Shown here: positions 34,270-46,800 of the stretch, piece after piece
Layout: each line of letters begins with the position of its first letter
How positions within the stretch are numbered: position 1 is the stretch's first letter
Assembly (NCBI RefSeq): GCF_026212465.1
Contig: NC_080049.1
Span: forward strand, 36,496,885-36,560,884
Direction of reading: 5' to 3'
Origin: Amaranthus tricolor
Taxonomy: Eukaryota > Streptophyta > Magnoliopsida > Caryophyllales > Amaranthaceae
DNA: 64,000 bases
Translations under genes and position numbers: made by a program
Notes under the pieces: generated by a model
The model's database searches: none
What the model was told of the DNA's origin: nothing
Seen by the model: the letters and a program-made list of their open reading frames with translations, nothing else

Positions 34270-35473
34270 ATGTTCAAGCTGAGTATGCTCATCATTTAAT
34301 AGAACTACCAAAAACAGCATTGAGAAACATCAGATTTTTTGTGTTGATTATAATTTATTGAATTCTTGAAGGAAAATAGAACCAAACTTATTTATACTAT
34401 CTCTTAAAAAGAATCTCGTTGAGTCTGGGTCACGAAATCTTCGAATTCTTGCATGAACTCATCCATATTGTTGAAGATGAAGAAAAACGAAATGGAGGGA
34501 GAATACCCATTTGAATCTGATATTTTTTTGTTTTAATGTATGAGAAATCAAAAAAGTTTTGATAATGATTACATTATCTCAGTTTCCAATAAGTTTTGCA
34601 ATCATGACCTTGGAATATGTAAAGTTATTTTTGTAGTGGGATTATAATCATATACACTATAAAAACAAGCTAAGTGAGGCAAAGTCACATTAATAATAAG
34701 TCTATATATATTAAGAAATTTATAGCGTATTAGTCAAAATAAAATAACATGATGTGTCACTTTAACAAAGACAATAATTATTTTTGTCAATGCTAAGTAA
34801 CATATATTTAACTAAAATGAATTAGAAATATTAATTATCACTAAAAAATATAGGATTATATTCAATATAAAAGAATTAAGGAAGGCTAATAAGCCTAATA
34901 TATTAGGTAAGGCCATTGCCAACGACCCTAAGCAAGATAAGAGGTCAAGATAGTTGAAGAGTTATATTATTGAATTGAAGGTTAGCTAGCTAGTGTACAA
35001 TAAGAGCCAAGATTAGGTTATAATTAGATGGGCGGCGGTAGAATTATGACTATCATTATTATTAATTCATGATTGAAACTTTCCTCATTCCAAATTATTA
35101 TAAGGTAAGCTAAGGCAAATGTAGAATTCAAGATCTTATCAGAGAAATATTATACATACTTTAACTGAGATAAGATCTTATCAGAGAAATATTATACATG
35201 CTCTAACTGAGACAATATGAGACTATTGCTAATTGCTATAAATCTAACACTCTTAAGTCAAACCAAGCTAGATTACGAATGTTTTTCTAAAGTTTGAATG
35301 ATATTAGCTTTTGAAACTTTGAATCATTATCATTTGCTTTCAAATGTTTTGTGTTGTATAGGTCGGTGGATTCCTTTAGGATAACCAAAAGTTAGATCGC
35401 AGTCCACTCTATAGTGTTGGCTAATAAAGTTACTTATAATATGTGGTATTTAAGGAGGTTTGAATTTGATTTA
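34270..35473. other. Intergenic DNA, no gene seen
   Basis: AT-rich DNA. A direct repeat of about 60 bp (GATCTTATCAGAGAAATATTATACAT followed by CT..AACTGAGA) occurs at about 35131-35175 and 35173-35217. No ORF or RNA gene was recognised. Confidence 0.4.
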
Positions 35474-36244
35474 CACTATAAAAATATAATAATTTGAAGA
35501 CAAAAGATAATTTTTAGAAAAGAGATTCAGTGATAAAATAGGCGATAAAATACTTTGTCACAAGCTGGTGACAAACACTTTTTGTCGCTTATTTTGTCAC
35601 CGAACCATTATGCAACAAAGCGTTTGTCGCCTAAACCTTTCCAAATTCAAAATTTGAATGATCAACCTTTATGCGACAAGTTAGGTGACAAACTCTTTGT
35701 CGCTTATCATCTTTCTATTGATTCTATATAAATGTACTTCCTATCCGTTATTTTACTCACACTTCAAACTCTTTCATCTCCTTCTCTAACTTACAACTTA
35801 TTCATCTTCTTATCTCCAAAAATTCATTATTTAAATCTTCAATCTATTATATAAATCACACTTCAATCCTTTTTTCCTCCGGTGACTTTTTCTGGCATTT
35901 TTCGGCGAGAGTTCTTGTCTTTTTCTGGTATTTTCGACTCCAACTTGTGTAATTTTGTTGTTTTTCTGAATTTATTTTGTTAGTGTATCTTGATTTTTGT
36001 TGTTTTCTTGAATGCATGTGCAATGTCGATTTTTAAATGCTGCTTTTATCCATCTTCAATGTCCATCATCAAAGGTATTCCCTTACTTATGCCTTTTTTT
36101 GGTTTTTGTTTCGAATTTTATGGCCAATTGTATGTTGAATATTTACTAAATAATTTTTTTTGTATGCACGTTCAACTTCTGGTGGTAGTACCTCAGGTGA
36201 ATCTGGTGGTTATTTTTAACTTTGTATTTTAATTTTTTTTACTG

Positions 36245-36286
<42 letters not shown>

Positions 36287-36360
36287 TAATGTAAACATTT
36301 TTTATTGTAAAGCGTTTTGTCGCCTATTTTATTAAATGCCTTTCGTGACAAAATAAGAGT
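35474..36360. mobile_element. CACTA-like non-autonomous element (right end unresolved)
   Basis: CACTATAAAAATATAATA at 35474 has the CACTA start. It is followed by clustered copies of GCGACAAA / TTTGTCGC (35540-35710) and a second cluster near 36312-36352 (AAGCGTTTTGTCGCCTATTT). Such subterminal repeat clusters at both ends are typical of CACTA transposons. A TATA-like TCTATATAAATG near 35723 and a pyrimidine-rich leader suggest a former transposon promoter. A matching CACTA right end with a 3-bp duplication was not found, and no transposase remains. Confidence 0.55.
36250..36280. repeat. (AT)n microsatellite
   Basis: About 15 AT dinucleotide units inside the CACTA-like element, between its two subterminal repeat clusters. 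Confidence 0.9.
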
Positions 36361-36835
36361 CTCAAATTAAATTGCAATTTGAAGTGTGTTTCTCTATATT
36401 ATAGAGCTTTAGCTAAACATCTTACGACATTAATTTAGAGCTTATTAGCATAGGTTGAATTAAATTATTTTAGTTTTCTCGTGTCCATTAATTAAACGTA
36501 TAGTGTAAACTTGCAGTTAAATAAAATTTCACAATCAGTACTATTCAAATTATTATTGGTTATAGTTCTAATACATACAAATACAATGAAGCAAGTTGAT
36601 TTAATTAATTGATCGATTCTTGGATGTTTAATGGCGTTAGACTATGTATTTGTTCTGTTTTTGACTCGTATGTACACTACAATAAAATTAACTTTTCATG
36701 TCATAGGATTTAGTGGTATAAAAAATTGTTACTGATTTATTTTTTTTAGTCTAATAATTATTGGTTTTTATTATAAGTTTCACTATAAAGTGATATAGTG
36801 AAAATTCATGTATTATATATACACTTAATATATAT

Positions 36836-37096
36836 TTCCTCCGTTCTGAAATACTCACTACATTTTGATTATATGCACTATTCATCGTTCAAGCTTATAT
36901 TATATATTGCGGCTAATGTGTAAGTAAAAATATAGCCGAGTGGGATCTTGTTTGAATCGTCTAATCGCATATTTTCATAATATTAACTTTTTATAATTTT
37001 TAAATGTGTATAATTTAACATATAAATAAATAAAATAACTTATTGAATTGCGTAAAAAATCAAATGTAACAAATATAATAGAACAAAGGAAGTATA
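36836..37096. mobile_element. MITE, Stowaway-like
   Basis: TTTCCTCCGTTCTGAAATACTC at the left is mirrored by an imperfect ATAGAACAAAGGAAGTATA at the right. The layout resembles the element at 59-388: a CTCCGTTC end, ACTACATTTT inside, no coding capacity. The ends are degenerate. Confidence 0.5.
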
Positions 37097-37099
37097 TTG

Positions 37100-38020
37100 C
37101 ATGCTCCTTGCTGATAGGTTAAAGGTTATAGCATCCCTTCAAGAAAAAAATATCCTATCTTTTATCTTTCACCTTCTCAATTATCCTAATTAATTATCAT
37201 TAAAAATAATGTGTACTAATGTACCCTATGACATACTATAAAATTCAAGAAAAGCATGAAATAATCATTTAATAAAAAATTATTAAAATAGGACATTGGA
37301 AAAAAAGAAAAGAAAAAACAAAGAGGTCAAGAAAAGTTGAGAGTCACATTATCAAAGACAAAAAATAGGCAAAGGTTTATTAGATCATTAGATGGGCTGA
37401 CATTGTATTAGTACAATTCAGGTGCCTTCCTTCATAGAATTGGAAACAACTGATATTGCAAATTAATGGTTCAACTCCTAAACAATTAAAATTAAAACTA
37501 ACAACATTATTCTATATTATTCCTTGGGTACAAATTTAGATGTATTTACCAAACCTTGGGAATCTAATAATTCTATAGTTAGACTAATGTTATAGAAATA
37601 AATATCATCAAATATTTTGAAAATTTTCTTTTACTATAAACTTGTTTTACTAAATCAAAATAAATCAACCAAAAACTATTATAAAATATGATAGATAATT
37701 AAATGTCATTATAATTTATTTATTGTTTATCCTTGGAACGTAAATTGAAACATTAAAAGAATGAATCAAATTCTATCGTCAATTAAACCTAATTATTTTT
37801 AATCGTTTTTTAAAAGCACATTAATTTTTATTTTCATGCTATTATTTTTGAGTGACTGGCCAATTATCTATTGATACGTTATTATTGACTGAATTAATTT
37901 TGTGAGATAAGAAACTAAAACAAATAATTCAATTTAAATTATAGAAAAAGTAAAATAATTAACTGAATTAATTATTTTGACAGGTTTAAACTAATAAATC
38001 TATACCAATGCAAATTTAAA
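37100..38020. other. Intergenic DNA, no gene seen
   Basis: AT-rich DNA with no ORF of note and no repeat that I could define. It lies between a MITE and the foldback element. Confidence 0.4.
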
Positions 38021-38150
38021 TTACCCAATCCTTAAACATCGTCACCCTTTTTATTTTATCGCCAATCGCCATCCCCTCCAAATGAAATTACGAATTTGCT
38101 CCTGATTTTTAAAAAATTATAATTTTGCCACTCTCTATAAATTTCTTATT

Positions 38151-38199
<49 letters not shown>

Positions 38200-38288
38200 T
38201 CAATAACAACAATAATAATAATAATTAACTTTTTTATATTCTTCAAAAAGAATATAAATAAAATTAATAATAATAACAGTAGTAATAA

Positions 38289-38342
<54 letters not shown>

Positions 38343-38608
38343 TAATAAAATTAAAATTATTAATTATTATTCAAAAAGAAAAAAAAATTGAATCGCCCGG
38401 TTCTGGGCGATTCAATTTTTTTTTCTTTTTGAATAATAATTATTAATTTTAATTTTATTATTATTATTATTATTATTATTATAAATAAGAAATTTATAGG
38501 GAGTGGCAATTTTGTAATTTTTTAAAAATCAGAGGCAAATTCGTAATTTCATTTGAAGGAGGGTGACGATAAAATGAAAAAGGTGGTGATATTTAGTAAC
38601 ACCCTTAA
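38021..38608. mobile_element. Large foldback element with central hairpin
   Basis: Arms of roughly 120 bp at each outer end pair: AAATGAAATTACGAATTTGCTCC on the left, and AATTCGTAATTTCATTTGAAGG on the right; likewise TATAATTTTGCCACTCTCTATAAATTTC with GAAATTTATAGGGAGTGGCAATTTTG. The centre is a near-perfect palindrome with GAATCGCCC GGTTCT GGGCGATTC at 38390-38413. The left arm holds two (AAT)n runs (38154-38199 and 38296-38345) where the right arm has one, so the arms differ in length. TTAAAT occurs just outside both ends. Poly-Asn and poly-Leu/Ile ORFs called here are translations of the AAT runs and not genes. Confidence 0.75.
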
Positions 38609-39112
38609 ATTATATCAATTAATAATTTGTGATTTTAAAGTACATAATGATAACTATACGAAGATTTAACTTAAGGCCACGTTTTAGAGCATTTTATTTT
38701 AGTTTATTGACATAATCAAATACTATAACCTGATTACAAGATAAGTAAGTTACACACTCCATCAGTTTGTGTGCCTCTAAGGAGAGCCGAAAAGATCTCT
38801 TTAAAATTAAAAAGTAGTTTCCATTTGGTGGGCCGGGGTATCCGTATAACAATCAGCTAATACTAGACCACAAACACAATTTGGTTGGGACCCTCTTTAT
38901 TATTAAATCTAATTAATAATCTTATAACCTCGCATTTGTTTCTCATAATCAATCAATCTGTTTGCGTAAATTTTGATCAACTTATGTTCAGCATCGGATA
39001 TAAATACACAATAATTTTAGTGATTATTATTACCAAATATGTGTTATATTGCTTTATTATAGTAAGTATTTCACAGACATTAGATATTAAATAAGCGCAA
39101 ATTAAAAAATTT
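38609..39112. other. Intergenic DNA, no gene seen
   Basis: No recognisable gene or defined repeat. The 69-codon ORF at 38885 has no domain that I recognise. Confidence 0.4.
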
Positions 39113-39745
39113 AGGAGAGACCATCATACGGTATAGTTGTGTTGACCTAAAAATTCAAAAATTAAAAAATTAAATATAATTTTAACCTTAAATTTATCAA
39201 TTTTGACATTAAATTAATCAATTATAACTTAAAGTAAACCTTAAATAGATCAATCAAAATATAAAATTTTAATTTTGACCTAAACTTGATCAATTTCTAC
39301 TTATAAGTTTATAACCTTAAGATCATTATTTTAAAGTATTTAATTTCGATGTTAAAGTTATCAATTTAAACCTTAAAGTAATCACGTGATTAATTTAATA
39401 ACCAGTTATGACTTTTTAAAAGAAATCGATAAAAAATTTTAATTTTGACCTAGAATTGATCAATTTTAACATTAAAGTGATCAATTCAAAAGTGATCAAT
39501 TCTACTTACAAGTTTATAATGTTAATTGATCAATTATTTTAATGTGTTTAATTTTGACGTTAAAGTAATCAATTCAAATTTTAAAGAGATTAATTGTATA
39601 TAAAATAATCAATTAAATGATTAATTATAATTTATAAAAGAAATTAATTTTAACTTTAAATTGATCAATTACTATACATTTTTAATGTAAATATTAAATA
39701 TGTCATTGAGTTTCTTAAAATTGATAAATATTTAATAGCAATAGG
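39113..39745. repeat. Expanded array of TTAAAGTGATCAATT-type units in a MITE frame
   Basis: Many degenerate 15-18 bp units built on TTAAAGTRATCAATT fill the segment. A larger unit starting AATTTTAATTTTGACCTA occurs twice (about 39267 and 39437), each followed by CTACTTAYAAGTTTATAA. The outer ends AGGAGAGACCATC and AACGTCTCATATTA resemble the GAGAC/GTCTC ends of the shorter relatives at 23232-23422 and 30103-30326. Confidence 0.5.
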
Positions 39746-40700
39746 AACGTCTCATATTAATACCATAGGCAATTATATTTCAATCATTACTTTCTTTAAA
39801 ATAAGCATCTATATATCAGCTATAGATATAATAGAATGTTTTTTTTATTTTATATATTGGACTTTGAATAAACATATTGTTAATGTATTGATAAAAGATA
39901 CTTATTAATTCCTAATTTTGTATAACTTTTAATGGACAAAATTTATGTATATCAGTTGTTTTAAAAGTTAAATTTAAAATTAATTTTATACTACTATATT
40001 TTATAAAAAGTTAATTATTGTATCTTTATATTTTTTTTCACTATACTTTCAAGAGTTAAATTTTTAAATTATTTCTTTTGTTTTATTTAATTTACACTCA
40101 ATTTATTTTAGGATTATATTGTATTTTTATTTTACACTCTTTTCTCTTTTGATAATTTATGACAAATTTCCATTTATTCAGATCTACAAATTCATGTTCT
40201 CTATAAATTAATCTTAATTCTTATTTACTTATTTGTTCAACCCAGTTATTATTAATTTTATTAACCAACTAAAATTAGAGTAATATTTAGTTAACATTAG
40301 TCAAGAGGTGCAAATCTAATGCAAAAAAAGAAATAATAAAAGAATTTTTACTGTAGCAAATAAAAAAAAACAATAAACAATATATATAAAAAATAAATAT
40401 TGATTTTAATAGTGAGGGACAAATCACAGGATGACATACAACATAAAAAAAGGTAACTGGGGAACATACATCAGCAAAGGTCAAAGGATTAACAAACATA
40501 AATAGCTGAGTCAGCTCACTGTTTTTGACGACTTATTTCCCCGAGTTGCTACTTCACGACCCCTAAATACCCTCATACCTTCATGAAAGGGTAACCTAAC
40601 TATTTCTCTTCTAATCTTTTCACCAAAAAAAACAATAAAACAAAAACACTATTTCTTCTCTTCCCTTTAAACTTTTTAAAATTACCACCATTTTTCTGTT
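39746..40700. other. Intergenic DNA upstream of WAT1 gene C
   Basis: Strongly AT-rich with no gene. The minus-strand 70-codon ORF at 40287-40499 has no recognisable domain. The last 200 bp become pyrimidine-rich, as is common close to plant promoters. Confidence 0.4.
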
Positions 40701-40705
40701 CTACT

Positions 40706-40712
40706 ATAAAAC
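40706..40712 (+). promoter_or_regulatory. Candidate TATA box of WAT1 gene C
   Basis: The string CTACTATAAAACGTC near 40701-40715 contains TATAAAA, about 165 bp before the ATG at 40872. That spacing allows a 5' leader of about 130 nt. It is a sequence match only; the transcription start is unknown. Confidence 0.4.
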
Positions 40713-40871
40713 GTCGACGTATAGAACCATTCCTCTTAATTCCTCAAACCAAGGAAAAATCAAAGAGATAAAAGAAGTGTTTTCTTTTCTTTTATCCTCT
40801 TAGCTTGCTTAATTGATCATTGGATCAAGATCGAAGTTTTAAGATTGATTTTATAGAAAGAAATAAATAGA

Positions 40872-43800
40872 ATGGAGAAGAGTGGAATAAGTAGTGAAGG
40901 AAAGATGTGGGATATAATCCCATTTATAACAATGTTTATAATAGAAGGATGTACAATTGCTTTAACAATAACAGCAAAATCTGCCATGGCAATTGGGATG
41001 AGTCAGTTTGTATTTGTGGCTTACTCTAATGCTCTTTCTTCTATTCTTCTTCTTCTTTATTGTCTCTTCTATCATAGAGATAGGTAATTAATTATTCACC
41101 TTAATTATCATCCATTAGTAACCTATAATTATAATTATACTCTCTCTGTCTCAAACATACATATATTTCATCTTTTTATTAATATGATTCGTACGTATGA
41201 GTTTATTTAATTAAACTGAATTGGATATATTTTTGGGATTGAGGAAGTATAATTTTTTGGATTTTTTTTTTTTTGATTATCTAAGAGGAATTAATTTTAT
41301 TTTGATATTCAATTTAATTTTTTTGTATAATTAATATTTTTGACAGTATGAAAAAGGTTTTCAATGCGGATCTTCTCACTCGATTCTTCCTCCTTGGTCT
41401 TACTGGGTTCGTTCTTCTATTCATCTTATTTTTTTTGTTACCCATGGATGTTTGTATATTCACTGATGAATCAATTAATTATTTAATTTGGATTTCGAGG
41501 CTGAACAGTGAATACTTATTTTTATATGAGCCGAACTAATTTCACTACTGTTATTCATTTATGTTATATATTACATAATTTAATATTTAATATTTATAGA
41601 ATTTTTTAATCCAATTATGATCCGTTATCATAAATAATCTAGGCATGAACCCAAATTTTATTCATTTTACCATGCATGCACACTCACTTTAGCCGCCATA
41701 ATTGATCAAGTAATACAACATGCTCTTGAATGATGCAAGTTGATCAATCTTGTAGGATTTGGCGGCTTGGCGCCCGTCAAATTGAAGCTATTATGTTGGC
41801 GCTCTTTACTGTAATAATTAACTTATTATATAACTATAAAACCATATATTATTATTCTAATATTAAGGGGTTTTATTAAATTAAATAAGATTCAAAAACT
41901 GGATTTGCACTACTTGCTATTAATATGAACCGTAATTTCGTAAACGAAACAATGATATTTGAAAAACTAAAACAGTATGTTGCCATGGCCGCCATGGGGT
42001 CTAATAGCTATCATAATTTGGTGGGACTAGTTTTTATTTACCTTTCAAATTAAAAAGTTCATAGTGCATATATAGCTAGAGTATTAATTCACAGAATTTT
42101 ATTTTATATTATTACTTAAACTATTGATTTCTTAATATTTTGTTTTATTGACAAGAAATCAAAAAATAAGAATTTCAGTCAGATAAAACATGTACACTAT
42201 TAAAATCGACTTTAAATATTAAATATTAAATATTAAACATTAAATATAATTATAGCTAGTGATGACGCGGTTAATAAGGTTGGTAGTGTTGATTAAATTG
42301 TTTTGTGTTTGGAAGCCCTAAAAATAAAAATGTATGTGGATGGCAGGATAACAATAGCTCAGAACCTTGCATTTACGGGGTTACGTGACAGCTCACCAAT
42401 AGTTGTATGTGCAATGGGACTTTTACTTCCATCCTTTCAGTTCTTCCTCAACCTTGTTCTCAGGTATACTTTTCATTCTTCTGTCCCACCTTTTATTTAT
42501 TACAATGAATTATGTCAATTTTTATGAGCCCCTTTTTCCTCTGTATTTATACTACCTAGTAGCTACCACTTTCTTGTGTATAGTATTCTAGTACGTATTC
42601 CTTTTTTTATCGCATATTGGTATATTTGATATAGCTAGGGGTGTTTAATGGGTCGAATAAGGATCCAATTGGACTTACATAAGATTGGATAAAGGCACTT
42701 CAATTTAATATGCGCTTTATAATATGGACCGGGCTTTGAAAGTTCGATACGACTTGTTTTTATTACTTAAAATTATTATAATCCACATTGATTATTTTAT
42801 AATAATTAACTTATCATTTATAACAGTTAAATTGTCAAAATATTAATAATTCCTATTGGCATTGTCTTTATAATTATTATTCTTCAATTATGTTATTTAA
42901 AAGAATCTATTTCCGACTCTTATTAAGCCATTTTATGATCCGCTTCATTTTAATTATAGTAAAGCCGGTTTTGGCCCGACTCATTTTCAACCCGGCCCTT
43001 ACAAAATCCTTTCAAAAATAGGCCTAATAAGAGCTCAAAAATAAAGGTCTAGCCCGTTAAACACCCCTAAATACAGCCATACACTTCAATTTTACAAGCC
43101 CATTTTTCTATATGATAAACTTTTTACAAGCCCATTTTTCTATATAATAAACTTTTGCAAGGGTTTTAAATATACATGATGCTAGATCTTGTGTTGCCAT
43201 ATATTTTCGATCTCTTTAATTTTTATTTTTTAAAGTCACTACTCAGTCATGCTTATAACAAATTTGATTCATCTTGATTAATTCTAATACTTTTAGAATG
43301 TATATGATATTTTGGATATAAGCTAGATTTTTCCTAATTGTGATAACGTTTGGTGGAAATGATGTTACCATCTCATACCATTATTTTCATTATTTTGGTG
43401 GAAATTTGATTCTTCTTGATTAATTCTAATACGTTTGGATAAGATAACGAATTTCACTATCTCCAACAATAGTAATTTACAAATTCATTATTTTCATGTT
43501 CGACTTGTAAAATTGACCAAACTAAATTTAAACAAGCTATGTTTTTATGTAGATTGTCTTTCATCAAACTTTACATTATAATAAAAATGTATAGACTATA
43601 TATGATGGATTTATGACTGTCGATTAACAAGGGTAAAGAAGGCAATTGATAGGGCGTCAAATTTTTTGGGCCCAAAAAATATATTTTCATGTACAAAATT
43701 AAAATTAACAAAAATTAAATTTAAGTATAATTTACATTTTTTGCTATGCAATATGAATTATTAGAATTTTTTTTATAAAATAATTAAACTATTAACAATT

Positions 43801-46800
43801 TAAAATCAACATCATATTATTTAATACGTCTTAAAGTTTTAGGAGTCATTTTTATCTTTCGCTTTAGGGCAAAAAATAAATGAGATTCTTCATTAATTTG
43901 CATTGTGATGGGGCCTAGCTATGAAATCTAATCAATGGTGTTTGAAAGATATTAACAAGAGGACCACCTTGGGTTATTGGTAAGAGCTAATATCACGGAA
44001 TATTATATTAAAAGGCAATACCTTTTGTTGATTGGTTGATTTTTGAACCTTTACAATCTTTCTACACCATTTGATAGGTTTACCTAGAATCAATAGAATA
44101 TACTCCTTGTTTTTTTTTTTTTTTTTTTTATGAAAGATAGCCAAACTATCAACTACGTCATCATCCCCTAACTAATGGCTCCAATTTGTTTCCTTGATTA
44201 TTATTATTATTAAAAGGAATTGATTATTTTTAAAAGCTTCTTTATGTAGTGGTCTTATTTATATAATTGAAGCTGGCAAAATATCTTAACTACTTTTAAT
44301 TTACTAATGCTTGTGTGACCCAGATTAGTTTTCTCTAATTGTAATTATGTTTCATTTCGAACGAATTAACAAACTACAGTCCAACTTAATATCTTTATGG
44401 GACTCAAAACTAACCTTAGTTTAGATTTGACTTTATGTCAATTTAACATCTTTTATTCTAATTTTTTTAAAAAATTTAATTATAAAATAATTATTTAACA
44501 AAGATCGCAAGTTTGTATTATGTTTTGCCTGATTAGTTGATAATAATATGATTCGTCTGGCATCTCTAATAATAATTATAGTGTTTATCTAGCCAGCTAA
44601 ATCTAGATAAGATTTTGACATTATTATTACTATTAGTTTTTATTGGATTTTTTAACTATATGTTAAAATTTAATATATAATTATAATTTTAAATACATCA
44701 TAAACAGGAAAGCTCAGTTAAAGTTGAAGAACAAAAGCACTAGAATCAAGATTATAGGAGTCCTAGTGTCTTTCATTGGAGCAACTACAGTGGCCGTTTA
44801 TTTGGGCCCTTCTATCCTTAATGGGCCAATTATTGGGCCTATAAGGTTCCGTCTTCAAGGGTCGTCTAAGCCTTTCTTCATTTTTATTTCTACCACTGAA
44901 GAATGGATGTTTGGCACCTTTTTACTTGCTTGTGCTACCTTCTTCATTGCCATTTGGAGTATGATCCAGGTATTTTTTTTTTTTAAAAGCATTCAAATGA
45001 ATATATTTTTACTTATATTTCTATAATTCTCAAAATATTTACTTATATTTCTAAAATTTTCAAAATCAGAGTCTTAAATCAAAAAAACGTTATATATATT
45101 ACGCCGTGATAATTTGTTACATTAGGATCTGACTTGGGTGGATATGGGACACTTGTGAGCTCGAGCTCACAAACCCACGGGTCAAGAGCGTTAACTTGCA
45201 CACACGCTTAATAAGGTTCATTTTTAATTTCCAAAAACATATGGTAGTAGGAATTAGCCCATCTAATATATATACAAGTCAATAATTCACTATTTTATCG
45301 ATGTGGAATGTTGTCTTATTTCCAAAAATATAATCTATCAAACCTATATTTGAAATAGGTATTATTTTCTTGATATTTTTTTATGTAAAATGTTGGTTGT
45401 TTGTTAGGTTTCAACATTCACAAGATTCCCTGATATGATGGTGATAGTAACTTGCTATACCATCTTTGGAACAATCCAAACTTTCTTTGTGGATATTATT
45501 GCCAATGGAGATTTGAATGCTTGGAAATTAAAGTGGGATTTGGAGCTTCTTATCATTGTCTTAACTGTAAGCACTTCTCTTCCTTTTTTTTTTCTTATCA
45601 AATATGGAGATTTGATTATTGTATAGCCATTTTACAACTCATTATGATCATACCCAATGTCCCATGCGAAAGCATTTTAAAATTTTCTCAAACTTTAACC
45701 ATTAAATCCATCAATTTTAAAATATATAACAAAAATTTTAATGAGTTAATATTTTCTCAATTTTATATGAAAAAACTTTATGAGACCATCTCACTGTGAG
45801 ACAAGCTCATATAAGCAGTCTATTAGTAAAAAGACATTAAAAAAACCAATAAAATCTAAATTTAGAAATTAGTTTTTTTAAAGAGTTTGGGCTGACTCAA
45901 TTGAGATCGTTTTATGGTAAGACGGACTCAACAAAGTATTAGTGAAAAATCTTTATGCATTTATTTTACAAATGAAGTTTTATATTTGAATACCAATTGT
46001 AAAGAGTAGTTATGAAAATTCAAATTCAGATTCTTTTTTCCCTGATTCATAAAATGATGGATTAATGGAGTAAATAATTGATGTAAGTGGACAAAAAATG
46101 CAGGCCATATTTGGAACACTAGTTCGTAGCAGAATCCAAGCATGGATCATGGGTATGAAGGGACCCATGTACGTGGCCATGTTTAAGCCCGCTGGGATAT
46201 TTTGGGCCAACTTTTTTGGCGAAAGTTTCTTTGGCACTCTTTGTTACGGAAGGTAACTCTTTATTTTACAACCAAAATCAGAATTTTATATTTAAAATAA
46301 TTTATATTAGACTATTAGTTCCACTAATTAAACAATATACGAATAACATCTTGAAATGAGAATAGTGATTTTCTTTAAAATTAAATTTATTATTGTTGAA
46401 TTTATGAATTGAAATTATTATTATTATTAATATCTTATTTTTGAAATGAATTGTTTTTTAGTGAGTTGAAGTAAAATGAACTAATTTTCAGTGAGTTGAA
46501 GTGAATTTAAAAATATTTCGATATTATATTAGAAAGAAATTGTTATCAATAATTATAGACTATCTATTCAGCTTATGTGTCTCATTTCTTTTTATAGTCA
46601 AATCTCCTTAATTGTTCCATTGTTTTTGGTATTGGTTTTTGACTTTTATACCCTTAGTAGTCTTATCCTATTTTCAATTATACCCTCCATTACCCATACT
46701 AATTTTCCTCCCTTACATTAAAAAACCCATAATACCACTCTCTTTTCTACCCTTCGGATCCCACTTTTAACTCTCCTTAAAATCCGTAAGAAGTCAAATG

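Noticed and set aside
38109..38391. Overlapping ORFs on both strands encoding poly-Leu/Ile and poly-Asn proteins
   Set aside because: They are translations of (AAT)n microsatellite in the arm of a foldback element; no domain and no start context of a gene.
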